A stretch of DNA of 64,000 nt from Cereibacter_A sp052244495 (GTDB taxonomy: Bacteria > Pseudomonadota > Alphaproteobacteria > Rhodobacterales > Rhodobacteraceae): NCBI GenBank assembly GCA_052244495.1, contig JBQPXH010000002.1; one strand, 5' to 3'. The translations under genes were made by a program, and so were the position numbers. The notes beneath the pieces are model-generated. The model worked only from the letters and a program-made list of their open reading frames with translations. It did no database searches and was not told the origin of the DNA. Positions 1 to 9,471 of this stretch are shown piece by piece (position 1 is the first letter of the stretch; each line of letters opens with the position of its first letter).

Positions 1-399
1 CGCTATGACGACAGCGTGGTCAGCTACGCCCAGCTCATGAACCTCTTCTTCCGCTCGGTCGATCCGACGGACGCGGGCGGGCAGTTCTGCGACCGCGGCG
101 AGAGTTACCGGACGGCCATCTTCCCCGCCACTCCGCAGGAGCAGCGGCAGGCGGAAGCGGCCAAGGCGCAGGCGCAACGGGCACTGGGGCAGGAGGTGGT
201 GACGGCGATCGAACCCTTCACCCGGTTCTGGCCGGCCGAGGAGTATCACCAGGACTACTACAAGGGAGACCGGCTGATCCTGACGCGCTTCGGACCCCGC
301 AGGCAGGCCTCGGCCTATGATCTCTACCGGGACGCCTGCGGGCGGGACGAGAGGGTGCGCGAGCTCTGGGGCGCCGACGCGCCCTTCGTCGGGCACTGA
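1..399 (+). CDS. msrA: Peptide methionine-S-sulfoxide reductase MsrA, C-terminal part (5' end outside window)
   Basis: The frame is open from base 1 and ends with TGA at 397-399, so only about 132 C-terminal residues are present. The visible part has MsrA hallmarks: the VSYAQLMNLFF stretch, then a DPTDAGGQFCDRG segment corresponding to the usual DPT..Q..D.G, then YRTAIF. Later comes the AEEYHQDY region that contributes to substrate binding. MsrA reduces methionine-S-sulfoxide in oxidised proteins using thioredoxin. The catalytic GCFW motif would lie upstream and cannot be checked. The first ATG in the window is internal and not the real start. Confidence 0.88.
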   Translation, partial: RYDDSVVSYAQLMNLFFRSVDPTDAGGQFCDRGESYRTAIFPATPQEQRQAEAAKAQAQRALGQEVVTAIEPFTRFWPAEEYHQDYYKGDRLILTRFGPRRQASAYDLYRDACGRDERVRELWGADAPFVGH

Positions 400-402
400 A
401 CG

Positions 403-1257
403 TCAGCGGAGGAGAGCCTCCACCTCCGCCGCTGTGGGCATGGCATCGGCAGCGCCCTTGCGCGTGACCTGGATCGCCGCGGCCGCGGCGGCGCGGCGCA
501 TGGCCTGCTCCGGCGCATGCCCTGCATCCAGAGCCGCCGCGAGGTTTCCCGTGAAACAGTCGCCCGCGCCCACCGTATCGACTGGCGTCACCGGGAAGGC
601 CGGGACAGAGATCGTGCCCTGACCCGGGCGCAGCCACTCGGCCCCCTTCGCGCCGCGGGTCACGATCATCTCGACCTCTGGCAGCGCGCCCAGCGCAGCC
701 CTCAGCGCCGCAGCCTCGCCCTCGTTCATCACCAGCAGAGTGACGAAAGGCAGGACCGCGCGAACTGCCCCGATCTCGAAGGGCGCGGCCGAGTAGACCA
801 CCCTGAGGCCCTGCCCGGCCGCGAGCCGCGCCGCCTCCACCTGACCCGAGGTCTCGTTCTGAAGGAGCATCGTGTCCCCCGGCCCCGCGCCCGCCAGAGC
901 GGCCGCAAGCTCGCCCTCGCCAAGGGTCCGGTTCGCACCGGGAAAGATCACGATGGCGTTCTCGCCCTGGTGGTCCACGTTGATGATGGCGTGACCCGAG
1001 GGTCCCTCGCGCAGCGCGACATGCGTCACGTCCACGCCGTAGCCCGCCATCGCCTCGCGCGCCCATCCTCCCTCGGCGCCGACCGCGCCGATGTGCAGCA
1101 CCCGCGCCCCGGCCCGCGCCGCGGCGACCGACTGGTTCGCGCCCTTCCCGCCCAGAACGACGGCATGGGTCTCGGCCTCGAGCGTCTCGCCGGGCGCCGG
1201 CAGATGCGGCACCCGGTAGACGTGGTCGATGTTGATCGAGCCGAGATTGAGCAGCAT
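403..1257 (-). CDS. rbsK: Ribokinase / PfkB-family sugar kinase
   Basis: This 284-residue PfkB-family kinase is slightly shorter than E. coli RbsK (309). The N-terminal sugar-binding signature GGKGANQ is at about residues 37-43. The C-terminal PfkB signature DTVGAGDCFTGN is at about 227-238, with the catalytic base Asp at about 233. It should phosphorylate ribose or a related sugar in the cytosol. The start ATG overlaps the malic enzyme stop by one base (TGATG), so the two genes are probably translationally coupled. No ribose transporter adjoins it, and the sugar ABC locus at 25-32 kb is distant. The exact substrate is inferred from family only. Confidence 0.85.
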   Translation of the reverse strand: MLLNLGSINIDHVYRVPHLPAPGETLEAETHAVVLGGKGANQSVAAARAGARVLHIGAVGAEGGWAREAMAGYGVDVTHVALREGPSGHAIINVDHQGENAIVIFPGANRTLGEGELAAALAGAGPGDTMLLQNETSGQVEAARLAAGQGLRVVYSAAPFEIGAVRAVLPFVTLLVMNEGEAAALRAALGALPEVEMIVTRGAKGAEWLRPGQGTISVPAFPVTPVDTVGAGDCFTGNLAAALDAGHAPEQAMRRAAAAAAIQVTRKGAADAMPTAAEVEALLR

Positions 1258-3512
1258 CAGCCCACCTTGCAGGCGGCCATCACCGCCATGTTGAGGATGT
1301 CGTTCACCGTCGAGTTCACGCCGCAGATCTGGATCGGCTTCGACACGCCGGTCAGGATCGGGCCGATCACCGTCGCCCCCGCCATCTCCTGCATGAGCTT
1401 GATCGAGATCGAGGCCGAGTGCCGCGCCGGAACCACGAGGATATTGGCAGGCCCGGTCAGCCGGCAGAAGGGATATTGCGCCATCGCGGCCTTGTTCAGC
1501 GCGACATCGACGGTCATCTCACCTTCGTACTCGAAATCGACCTTCATCCCGTCGAGCACCCGAGAGGCCGCTCCCATCTTGGCCGCGCGCTCCGAGACGG
1601 GATAGCCAAAGGTCGAGAACGAGACGAAGGCCACCCGCGGCTCAAGCCCGAGGTTCCGCGCCACCCGTGCCGACTTGATCGCGATGTTGGCCAGATCCTC
1701 GGCCTCCGGCCACTCATGGACCAGCGTGTCGGCGATCAGAACGATGCGCCCCTTGTGCAGAAGCGCCGTGACACCCACCGCCCCGTCCGAGGCCTTGGCG
1801 TCGAAGACGTGGTTGATGAGCTGCATCACATAGGCCGACTTCCGGGTGGCGCCCGTCACCAGCCCGTCGCCGTGTCCATGCGCCAGCATCAGCGCCGAGA
1901 AGACGTGCCGGTCGCGCGTGGCGAGCCGCTGGATGTCGTAGCTGTCGAAGCCGCCACGCTGGAGACGGTGGTAGAGGAAGCTCTTGTAGGCATCGAGATG
2001 GCGCGAATTGGCGGCGTTCACCACCTCAAGCTCGCGCACGGCATCGCCGAGCCCCGTTGCCTCGAGCTTTTCTCGCACGTCCTGCTCGCGCCCCACGACG
2101 AGCGCCTTGCCCATCCCGGCGCGCTGATAGGCCACGGCCGCGCGGAGGACGCGCGGGTCGTCGCCCTCGGCGAAGATCATGCGCGCCTGCGCCGCCTTGG
2201 CCCGGGCGTGGATGCCCTGCAGGATCGAGGCGGTCGGATCCATCCGCGACTTCAGTGTCAGCTCGTAGCCCTGAAGGTCGATGATCGGCCGCCGCGCGAC
2301 ACCGGTGTCCATCCCGGCCTTCGCCACCGCGGGCGGGATCGTGTAGATCAGCCGCGGATCGAAGGGCGTGGGAATGATGTAGTCGCGCCCGAACGAGAGC
2401 TTGCGCCCGTAGGCCATCGCCACCTCGTCCGGCACGTCCTCGCGCGCGAGTTGCGCCAGCGCCCGGGCGCAGGCGATCTTCATCTCGTCGTTGATCGCGC
2501 GGGCATGAATGTCGAGCGCGCCCCGGAAGAGATAGGGGAAGCCCAGCACGTTGTTGACCTGGTTCGGGTAGTCCGACCGGCCCGTGGCCACGATGGCGTC
2601 GGCGCGGACCGCCTGCGCCTCCTCGGGCGTGATCTCGGGATCGGGGTTGGCCATGGCGAAGATGACCGGATTGTCGGCCATGCTGCGCACCATCTCGGGC
2701 GTGACCGCGCCCTTGGCCGAGACGCCGAGGAAGACATCGGCCCCCACCATCGCTTCCTCCAGCGTGCGCAGGTCGGTCCGCGCCGCATGGGCGGACTTCC
2801 ACTGGTTCATGCCCTCGGTGCGGCCCTGCCAGATCACGCCCTTGGTGTCGCACATGATGCAGTTGTCGTGGCGCGCACCCATCGACTTCAGGAGTTCGAG
2901 GCAGGCGATCCCCGCAGCCCCCGCGCCGTTCAGGACGATCCGGCAATCCTCGATCTTCTTGCCCGACAGTTCCAGCGCGTTGATCAGGCCCGCGGCGCAG
3001 ATCACCGCCGTGCCGTGCTGGTCGTCATGGAACACCGGGATGTCCATGATCTCCTTCAGGCGCTGCTCGATGATGAAGCACTCGGGCGCCTTGATGTCCT
3101 CGAGGTTGATGCCGCCGAAGGTCGGCCCCATCAGGCGGACGGCCTGGATGATCTCGTCCGGGTCCTCGGTGTCGAGCTCGATGTCGATGGCGTTCACGTC
3201 GGCGAACCGCTTGAAGAGCACCGCCTTGCCCTCCATCACCGGCTTCGACGCCATCGCGCCGAGGTTGCCCATGCCGAGGATCGCGGTCCCGTTCGAGACC
3301 ACCGCCACCATGTTGCCCTTGACCGTGTAGTCATAGACCGTCTCGGGCGCATCGGCGATTGCCTGCACCGGGACGGCCACCCCCGGCGAATAGGCGAGGC
3401 TCAGGTCGCGCTGCGTTGCCATCGGCGTGGTGGCTACGATCTCGTACTTCCCGGGTGTCGGTTCCAGATGGTAGAGAAGCGCCTCTTCGGGCGTGATCTT
3501 GGTCTTGGTCAT
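1257..3512 (-). CDS. maeB: NADP-dependent malic enzyme with C-terminal phosphotransacetylase-like domain
   Basis: About 751 residues, the size of hybrid MaeB enzymes. The N-terminal half is a malic enzyme: SYSPGVAVP-type start, the VSNGTAILGMGNLG nucleotide/substrate region, FHDDQHGTA and NGAGAAGIA (NADP fold). It catalyses oxidative decarboxylation of malate to pyruvate. From about residue 430 a phosphate-acetyltransferase-like domain follows, which in this family usually has a regulatory role (acetyl-CoA sensing) rather than catalysis. I chose the ATG at 3512 (MTKTKITPEEAL), where family similarity begins; the open frame extends about 19 codons further upstream. It is divergent from mutS and precedes rbsK. 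Confidence 0.92.
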   Translation of the reverse strand: MTKTKITPEEALLYHLEPTPGKYEIVATTPMATQRDLSLAYSPGVAVPVQAIADAPETVYDYTVKGNMVAVVSNGTAILGMGNLGAMASKPVMEGKAVLFKRFADVNAIDIELDTEDPDEIIQAVRLMGPTFGGINLEDIKAPECFIIEQRLKEIMDIPVFHDDQHGTAVICAAGLINALELSGKKIEDCRIVLNGAGAAGIACLELLKSMGARHDNCIMCDTKGVIWQGRTEGMNQWKSAHAARTDLRTLEEAMVGADVFLGVSAKGAVTPEMVRSMADNPVIFAMANPDPEITPEEAQAVRADAIVATGRSDYPNQVNNVLGFPYLFRGALDIHARAINDEMKIACARALAQLAREDVPDEVAMAYGRKLSFGRDYIIPTPFDPRLIYTIPPAVAKAGMDTGVARRPIIDLQGYELTLKSRMDPTASILQGIHARAKAAQARMIFAEGDDPRVLRAAVAYQRAGMGKALVVGREQDVREKLEATGLGDAVRELEVVNAANSRHLDAYKSFLYHRLQRGGFDSYDIQRLATRDRHVFSALMLAHGHGDGLVTGATRKSAYVMQLINHVFDAKASDGAVGVTALLHKGRIVLIADTLVHEWPEAEDLANIAIKSARVARNLGLEPRVAFVSFSTFGYPVSERAAKMGAASRVLDGMKVDFEYEGEMTVDVALNKAAMAQYPFCRLTGPANILVVPARHSASISIKLMQEMAGATVIGPILTGVSKPIQICGVNSTVNDILNMAVMAACKVG

Positions 3513-3640
3513 GAGGGGGCCATCCTGTGCAAGCACGGCCCTTCTAGCGCCGCCCCGCCCCCGCAACAATCACCAAGGATTTGCGGCTTTTCCCCGCAGA
3601 GGCGCTTTTGTAGGGTCTGCCGACCTGAAGGGGAGCGGAA

Positions 3641-6268
3641 GTGAGCGAAGAAACCGTCACGCCGATGATGGCGCAATATCTGGAGATCAAGGCGCAGCAC
3701 CCCGGCGCCATCCTGTTCTACCGGATGGGCGACTTCTACGAGATGTTCTTCGACGACGCGGCGCTTGCCGCCGAGGCGCTCGACATCGCGCTCACCAAGC
3801 GCGGCAAGCATCGCGGCGAGGACATCGCCATGTGCGGCGTGCCCATCCACGCGGCCGAGGGCTACCTGCTCACGCTGATCCGCAAGGGCTTCCGCGTGGC
3901 CATCGCCGAGCAGATGGAGGATCCGGCCGAGGCGAAGAAGCGCGGCTCGAAGTCGGTGGTCCGGCGAGAGGTCGTCCGTCTCGTCACGCCCGGCACGCTG
4001 ACCGAGGACACGCTGCTCGAGGCGCGGCGGCACAATTTCCTCTGCGCCTTCGCCGAGATCCGCGACGAGGCGGCGCTGGCCTGGGCCGACATATCGACGG
4101 GCGAGCTGTCGGTCACGCCCTGCCCGCTGCCCCGCCTGATGCCGGAACTGGCCCGCCTCGCCCCGCGCGAACTGCTGGTGGCCGACGAGCAGGGGCTCGA
4201 CTGGATCGAGGAGACGGGTTGCGCGCTGACCCCGCTCGTGCGGGCGAGCTTCGACAGCGCTTCGGCCGAGAAGCGGCTCTGCGCGCTCTTCGGCGTGGGC
4301 ACGCTGGAGAGCTTCGGCAACTTCACACGCGCCGAGCTTTCGGCCATGGGGGCGCTCGTCGATTACCTCGACCTCACCCAGCGCGGCAAGCTGCCCCTGC
4401 TGCGCCCGCCGCTGCGCGAGGTGGCGGGCGGCACGGTCCAGATCGACGCCGCGACGCGACGCAACCTCGAGATCACGCAAGCGCTCACCGGCGGGCGCGA
4501 GGGCTCGCTTCTCTGGGCCGTGGACCGCACCGTCACCGCCCCCGGCGCCCGCCTCCTCGAACGCCGGCTCTCGAGCCCCACGCGCGACCTCGGCCTGATC
4601 CACGAGAGGCTGGCCGCGGTGCGCTGGCTCACCGAGGAGCCGCGCCTGCGCGAGGAGATGCGAGCGAGCCTCCGCCGGGTGCCCGACATGGACCGCGCCC
4701 TCTCGCGGCTGGCGCTCGACCGCGCCGGCCCCCGCGACATGGCCGCGATCCGGGCGGGCCTCACCCAGGCCGAAGAAATCGCGCATCGGATGCCTGCCGA
4801 AGCGCCCGCTCTCGTCGCCCAGGCGCTGGAGGCGCTCCGCGGCCACCAGGCGCTGGTCGACCTCCTTGATCAGGCGCTGGTGGCCGAGCCGCCGCTGCTC
4901 GCGCGCGACGGCGGCTTCATCGCTCAAGGCTTCGACGCGGATCTCGACGAAACGCGACGCCTGCGCGACGAGGGTCGCGGCGTCATCGCGGCGATGCAGG
5001 CAGGCTTCATCGAGACCACCGGCATTCCGAGCCTGAAGATCAAGCACAACAACGTGCTGGGCTATTTCATCGAGGTCACCTCGACCCACGCGGAGAGGAT
5101 GCTCTCGCCGCCGCTCTCCGAAGGCTTCATCCACCGCCAGACCACCGCCGGGCAGGTGCGCTTCACGACGGTGGAGCTGTCGGAACTCGAGACGCGGATC
5201 CTGAATGCGGGCAACCGCGCGCTCGAACTCGAGAAGGTGCATTTTGCGGCGCTGCGGACGGCGATCCTCGATCTCGCGGGCCAGATCGGACGCGCCGCCC
5301 GGGCGCTGGCCGAGTTGGACCTGATCGCGGCCTTCGCAGACCTCGCGGTGGCCGAGGACTGGACCGAGCCCGAGATCGACGACAGCCGCGCCTTCGCCAT
5401 CGAGGCCGGGCGCCATCCGGTCGTCGAGCGGGCCCTGCGCCGCACCGGCACGCCCTTCGTGGCGAACCACTGCGACCTCTCCACCGGCGAGACGCCGGCG
5501 GTCTGGCTCATCACCGGGCCGAACATGGCCGGCAAGTCCACCTTCCTGCGCCAGAACGCCCTGATCGCGCTCCTCGCGCAGGCGGGCAGCTTCGTCCCTG
5601 CCCGCCGCGCCCATATCGGCCTCGTCAGCCAGATCTTCAGCCGCGTCGGCGCCTCCGACGATCTGGCGCGCGGCCGCTCGACCTTCATGGTCGAGATGGT
5701 CGAGACCGCGGCCATCCTGAACCAGGCCGACGACCGCGCCCTCGTCATCCTCGACGAGATCGGCCGCGGCACCGCCACCTGGGACGGGCTCTCCATCGCC
5801 TGGGCCACGCTCGAACATCTGCACGACCGGAACCGCTGCCGCGCCCTCTTCGCCACCCATTACCACGAGATGACGGCGCTGGCCGGCAAGCTCAAGGGCG
5901 TGGAAAACGCGACCGTCGCGGTGAAGGAATGGGAGGGCGACGTGATCTTCCTGCACGAGGTGCGGCGCGGCGCCGCCGACCGTTCCTACGGGGTCCAGGT
6001 GGCACGGCTCGCAGGCCTGCCCGCCTCGGTGATCGAGCGCGCCCGCACCGTGCTCGACGCGCTCGAGTCGGGCGAGCGCGAGAGCGGCGCACGGCGACAG
6101 ACGCTGATCGACGACCTGCCGCTCTTCCGCGCGGCCCCGCCGGCACCCGCGCCCGCAGCCCCAAAGTCCTCACCCGTGGAAGAGCGGCTGCGCGAGATCC
6201 AGCCCGACGACCTCAGCCCGCGCGAGGCGCTGAAGCTCCTCTACGATCTCCGCGCCCTCCTGACGTGA
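3641..6268 (+). CDS. mutS: DNA mismatch repair protein MutS
   Basis: 875 residues, normal MutS length. The mismatch-contacting Phe-x-Glu motif (FYE) is at about residues 32-34. The P-loop GPNMAGKST is at about 626-634, Walker B LVILDEIGRGT follows, and the conserved FATHYHE is near the C-terminal ATPase lobe. It recognises mismatches and recruits MutL. The start is GTG at 3641, preceded by a GGAG ribosome-binding site. It is divergent from maeB with about 130 bp between, and convergent with grpE. Its antisense strand carries very long open frames, an artefact of high GC. Confidence 0.97.
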   Translation: MSEETVTPMMAQYLEIKAQHPGAILFYRMGDFYEMFFDDAALAAEALDIALTKRGKHRGEDIAMCGVPIHAAEGYLLTLIRKGFRVAIAEQMEDPAEAKKRGSKSVVRREVVRLVTPGTLTEDTLLEARRHNFLCAFAEIRDEAALAWADISTGELSVTPCPLPRLMPELARLAPRELLVADEQGLDWIEETGCALTPLVRASFDSASAEKRLCALFGVGTLESFGNFTRAELSAMGALVDYLDLTQRGKLPLLRPPLREVAGGTVQIDAATRRNLEITQALTGGREGSLLWAVDRTVTAPGARLLERRLSSPTRDLGLIHERLAAVRWLTEEPRLREEMRASLRRVPDMDRALSRLALDRAGPRDMAAIRAGLTQAEEIAHRMPAEAPALVAQALEALRGHQALVDLLDQALVAEPPLLARDGGFIAQGFDADLDETRRLRDEGRGVIAAMQAGFIETTGIPSLKIKHNNVLGYFIEVTSTHAERMLSPPLSEGFIHRQTTAGQVRFTTVELSELETRILNAGNRALELEKVHFAALRTAILDLAGQIGRAARALAELDLIAAFADLAVAEDWTEPEIDDSRAFAIEAGRHPVVERALRRTGTPFVANHCDLSTGETPAVWLITGPNMAGKSTFLRQNALIALLAQAGSFVPARRAHIGLVSQIFSRVGASDDLARGRSTFMVEMVETAAILNQADDRALVILDEIGRGTATWDGLSIAWATLEHLHDRNRCRALFATHYHEMTALAGKLKGVENATVAVKEWEGDVIFLHEVRRGAADRSYGVQVARLAGLPASVIERARTVLDALESGERESGARRQTLIDDLPLFRAAPPAPAPAAPKSSPVEERLREIQPDDLSPREALKLLYDLRALLT

Positions 6269-6305
6269 GGCCGCTTTCATTCTCGCAGAAATATCCCGCG
6301 GGGGA

Positions 6306-6345
6306 GCCCGACCCTCGGGGTCGGGCGGGGGGCGCGCAGCCCCCC
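6306..6345. terminator. Double GC hairpin between convergent mutS and grpE
   Basis: A perfect 9-bp stem (GCCCGACCC / GGGTCGGGC, 6306-6326) with a three-base loop is followed at once by a G6/C6 stem (6327-6345). The pair lies between two converging genes, so it probably ends or insulates transcription from both sides. There is no U-run, so factor-independent termination is uncertain. The adjacent AAATATCCCGCGGG at about 6290-6303 resembles a short motif often seen between genes in rhodobacteria, so the block may be a dispersed extragenic repeat. Confidence 0.5.
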
Positions 6346-6379
6346 GTCCCGGGCGGCCACAGGCGCCCCCAAGGGCCGC

Positions 6380-6949
6380 TCAGGCGCCGGTGTTCGACGA
6401 GACACCCACCTGCGCCGGGCGCAGCAACCGGTCGTGGATCATGAAACCCTCGGTCATCACCTGGATGATCTGGCCGGCCTTCGTCCCCGGCAGCGGCGCC
6501 TCGAACATCGCCTGATGCTGCTGCGGGTCGAAGGCATCGCCCACCTGCGGCGTGATCGGGCGCACGCCATGCTTGTTCATCACGTTGCGCAATTCGCGAA
6601 GCGTCAGTTCCACGCCCTCGAACAGCGCCGCAGCAGCGGCGCGTTGCTCGTCGGTCGCCACCTCGAGCGCGCGGCTCAGGTTGTCATAGACCGGCAGCAG
6701 GTCGCGCGCGAGCCGCGTGCCGCCATATTGCTCGGCCTCGCGCCGGTCGCGCTCGGCCCGCTTGCGGCTGTTCTCGGCATCGGCCAGCGCCCGCATGAAG
6801 CGGTCGCGCAGCTCGTCGCGCTCGGCGCGCAGCGTCTCGAGTTCGTCGATCTCCGGCGCTTCCGCGAGTTCGGGCGCTTCGACAGTCTCTTCCCGGGGTG
6901 CCTGGTCCTCGGCCATCTCGTCTTTCCTTGCGTTCGTCATGCTCGTCAT
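6380..6949 (-). CDS. grpE: Nucleotide exchange factor GrpE
   Basis: 189 residues. The N-terminal acidic, charged part is followed by a long helix (about 38-85, rich in Glu/Arg: LRAERDELRDRFMRALADAENSRKRAERD) typical of GrpE dimers. The C-terminal beta domain has NKHGVRPI and QQHQAMF before the ending. It releases ADP from DnaK. The first ATG overlaps the hrcA stop in ATGA, giving coupled translation. In-frame ATG codons at residues 4 and 12 are alternatives. The order hrcA-grpE is the common heat-shock arrangement. Confidence 0.95.
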   Translation of the reverse strand: MTSMTNARKDEMAEDQAPREETVEAPELAEAPEIDELETLRAERDELRDRFMRALADAENSRKRAERDRREAEQYGGTRLARDLLPVYDNLSRALEVATDEQRAAAAALFEGVELTLRELRNVMNKHGVRPITPQVGDAFDPQQHQAMFEAPLPGTKAGQIIQVMTEGFMIHDRLLRPAQVGVSSNTGA

Positions 6950-8016
6950 CCCTTGCCGCGGTCGGACACCAGCCGACCCACCAGCTGCGCCGTGTAGTCG
7001 ACGATCGGAACGATGCGGCCGTAGTTCAGCCGGGTCGGGCCGATCACGCCAATGGCGCCGATGATCTTTCGATCCGCGTTCATATAGGGAGAGACCACCA
7101 GAGAGGAACCCGAAAGTGAGAAAAGCTTGTTTTCAGAGCCGATGAAAATGCGCACGCCTTCGCCGGCCTCGGCCAGTTCGAGGTATTCGGCGATGTCCCG
7201 CTTGCGCTCCAGATCGTCGAAGAGAGTGCGGATCCGCTCGAAGTCGGCGGCCTCCGCCCCGCCCTCCAGCAGGTTCGACTGACCCCTCACGATCAGCCGC
7301 TCCGACTGTTCGCCCGGGTTCTCCCAGACGGCGAGCCCGCTCTGCACCAGATCATGGGCCAGTGCGTCGATCTCCTGACGCCGACGGGTGATCTCCTGCC
7401 CGATGGTCTGGCGCAGATCTCCGAGCGTCCTGCCCTCGACCAGCGCGTTGAGGAAATTGGCGGCCTCGCGCATGGACGAGGCGGTCTGCCCCGACGGCGG
7501 CCGGAAGACCCGGTTCTCGACATGGCCATCGGCGAAGACGAGCACCACCAGCGCCCGGTCCGCCCCGAGGCTCACAAATTCGATGTGACGGATCGCCGCC
7601 TCATGCTTTGGCGCAAGAACGAGGCTCGCCCCCTGCGTCACGGCGGACAGCGTGGCCCCCACCCGGTCAAGCAGCGACACGACGTCATGCTCGTTGCCGC
7701 CGAAGGTCGAGTCGATCCGCTCGCGGTCCTCGTCCGAGACCTGACCGACCTCGAGCAGGCCGTCGACGAACATCCGCAGGCCGAGCTGGGTCGGGATCCG
7801 GCCGGCCGAGACATGCGGGCTGTCGAGCAGCCCCAGATATTCCAGATCCTGCATGACGTTGCGGATCGTGGCGGCGCTCACCTTCTCGGACATGTGCCGG
7901 GTCAGCGTGCGCGAGCCCACGGGATCGCCCGACGCGAGATAGCCTTCGACCACGCGGCGAAAGACCTCGCGCGAGCGGTCGTTCATCTCCGAGAGCATCC
8001 TGCGGCCGTCGTTCAT
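6946..8016 (-). CDS. hrcA: Heat-inducible transcription repressor HrcA
   Basis: About 356 residues. The N-terminal winged helix (REVFRRVVEGYLASGDPVGSRTL, about residues 10-33) and a GAF-like regulatory part match HrcA, which represses groESL/dnaK-type genes by binding CIRCE elements. I selected ATG at 8016 because GGAAGG lies 7-8 bases upstream; an in-frame TTG at 8031 has no better site. The stop overlaps the grpE start by four bases. I looked for a CIRCE inverted repeat (TTAGCACTC-N9-GAGTGCTAA) just upstream and found none, so autorepression through CIRCE is not supported here. Confidence 0.93.
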   Translation of the reverse strand: MNDGRRMLSEMNDRSREVFRRVVEGYLASGDPVGSRTLTRHMSEKVSAATIRNVMQDLEYLGLLDSPHVSAGRIPTQLGLRMFVDGLLEVGQVSDEDRERIDSTFGGNEHDVVSLLDRVGATLSAVTQGASLVLAPKHEAAIRHIEFVSLGADRALVVLVFADGHVENRVFRPPSGQTASSMREAANFLNALVEGRTLGDLRQTIGQEITRRRQEIDALAHDLVQSGLAVWENPGEQSERLIVRGQSNLLEGGAEAADFERIRTLFDDLERKRDIAEYLELAEAGEGVRIFIGSENKLFSLSGSSLVVSPYMNADRKIIGAIGVIGPTRLNYGRIVPIVDYTAQLVGRLVSDRGKG

Positions 8017-8043
8017 GCTGCTGCCTTCCAAGCGACTGCCGAC

Positions 8044-8071
8044 TTTAGCGAGCCGCGTCCGCGCCCGTCAA
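8044..8071 (-). promoter_or_regulatory. Candidate promoter of hrcA-grpE
   Basis: Reading the minus strand, TTGACG (8071-8066) is followed after 16 bases by GCTAAA (8049-8044), a fair match to a housekeeping -35/-10 pair. The predicted start of transcription is about 20 bases before the chosen hrcA ATG. This is a consensus match only. Confidence 0.4.
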
Positions 8072-8149
8072 TCGGGCTTGCCCCTGATCAGGGTTGCATC
8101 CGTGGCCGCCGGGGGCCTATCTGGCGGCGTTCCAGACATGAGGTTTTCC

Positions 8150-8863
8150 ATGCGTCCTTCCGGCAGAAAGCTCGACCAGATGCGGTCGGTGTCCATCGAG
8201 CCCAACGTGATGAAACATGCCGAGGGCTCTTGCCTCATCCGCATGGGCGAGACGCATGTGCTCTGCTCGGCCTCGATCGAGGACAAGCCCCCGCCGTTCC
8301 TGAAGAATACCGGCCTCGGCTGGGTGACTGCCGAATACGGGATGCTGCCGCGCGCCACCACGTCCCGCAACCGGCGCGAGGCTGCTTCGGGCAAGCAGAG
8401 CGGCCGCACGCAGGAGATCCAGCGCCTGATCGGCCGCGCGCTGCGCGCGGGCGTCGACCGCTCGGCGCTCGGCGAGCGCCAGATCGTGATCGATTGTGAC
8501 GTGCTGCAGGCCGATGGCGGCACGCGCTGCGCCTCGATCACCGGCGGCTGGGTCGCGCTGCGGCTCGCGGTGAACAAGCTTCTGAAGGCGGGGATCATCG
8601 TCTCGGACCCGATCGTCGACCATGTGGCGGCGGTCTCCTGCGGGATCTACGCGGGCCAGCCGGTGCTGGACCTCGACTATGCCGAGGATTCGACTGCGGG
8701 CACCGATGGCAACTTCGTCCTCACCGGGCGCAATCGCCTGATCGAGGTGCAGATGTCGGCCGAAGGCGCGAGCTTCTCGCGCGACGAGATGGGACAGCTC
8801 CTCGATCTCGCCGAGGCTGGCATCGCGGGTCTGGTGGACGCGCAGAAGGCCGCGCTCGGATGA
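8150..8863 (+). CDS. rph: Ribonuclease PH
   Basis: 237 residues, the standard RNase PH length. It opens with MRPSGRKLDQMR and contains the phosphate-binding RNRREAASGKQSGRT region and the conserved CDVLQADGGTR segment. It trims tRNA 3' ends phosphorolytically. An upstream in-frame ATG at 8138 (MRFS...) is possible, but family N-termini begin at MRPSGR. It is divergent from hrcA, and its stop overlaps the rdgB start (ATGA). Confidence 0.96.
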   Translation: MRPSGRKLDQMRSVSIEPNVMKHAEGSCLIRMGETHVLCSASIEDKPPPFLKNTGLGWVTAEYGMLPRATTSRNRREAASGKQSGRTQEIQRLIGRALRAGVDRSALGERQIVIDCDVLQADGGTRCASITGGWVALRLAVNKLLKAGIIVSDPIVDHVAAVSCGIYAGQPVLDLDYAEDSTAGTDGNFVLTGRNRLIEVQMSAEGASFSRDEMGQLLDLAEAGIAGLVDAQKAALG

Positions 8864-9471
8864 CGCGGAAGTTCTCGGGCGACCGCCTGCTCGTCGCCAC
8901 CCACAACAAGGGCAAGCTCGAGGAGATCCAGCATCTCTTCGAGCCCTTCGGGATCGAGGTCGTTTCGGCGGGTGAGCTGGGTCTGCCCGAGCCGGAAGAG
9001 ACCGAGACCACCTTCGTGGGCAACGCCCGCATCAAGGCCCATGCCGCGGCAAAGGCGGCGAACATGGTGACCCTTGCCGACGATTCCGGCATCACCATCG
9101 ACGCGCTCGACGGTGCGCCGGGCGTCTATACCGCCGACTGGGCGATGACGCCCACGGGCCGCGATTTCGGGAAGGCGATGACGGAGACCTGGGCCAGGCT
9201 CGAAGCCATCGGCGCCCCCTTTCCCCGCAAGGCGCAGTTCCGCTGCACGCTGGTGCTGGCCTGGCCCGACGGGCATGACGAGGTCTTCGAGGGCGTGATG
9301 CCCGGGCAGGTCGTCTGGCCGATGCGGGGCGAGCAGGGCCACGGCTACGACCCGATCTTCCAGCCCGACGGCAGCGAACTGACTTTCGGCGAGATGGACC
9401 GCTGGGAGAAAAACGAGATCAGCCACCGCGCCCGCGCCTTCCGCAACCTCATGCACGGATGCTTCAAGTGA
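8860..9471 (+). CDS. rdgB: dITP/XTP pyrophosphatase RdgB (HAM1 family)
   Basis: 203 residues. The N-terminal VATHNKGKLEEI substrate/phosphate-binding motif, FVGNARIKA and ADDSGITIDAL (catalytic Asp pair) are diagnostic. The C-terminal GYDPIFQPDG and SHRARAF stretches also fit. It removes deaminated purine nucleotides (dITP, XTP) from the pool. It is tightly coupled to rph upstream and to the RidA gene downstream. Confidence 0.96.
   Translation: MTRKFSGDRLLVATHNKGKLEEIQHLFEPFGIEVVSAGELGLPEPEETETTFVGNARIKAHAAAKAANMVTLADDSGITIDALDGAPGVYTADWAMTPTGRDFGKAMTETWARLEAIGAPFPRKAQFRCTLVLAWPDGHDEVFEGVMPGQVVWPMRGEQGHGYDPIFQPDGSELTFGEMDRWEKNEISHRARAFRNLMHGCFK

Noticed and set aside
543..558. Third parS-like sequence in rbsK (14 of 16 matches to the parS consensus)
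   Set aside because: Two mismatches break the palindrome, and the sequence is explained by the conserved kinase motif GDCFTGN. The site is 13 kb from the true parS pair, so chance is more likely. ParB ChIP would decide.
1419..5956. Very long open frames antisense to maeB and mutS
   Set aside because: Third-position GC bias makes the complementary strand open. They show no family motifs and conflict with well-supported genes.
7990..8149. CIRCE operator upstream of hrcA or rph
   Set aside because: I searched for TTAGCACTC-N9-GAGTGCTAA and found no convincing match.
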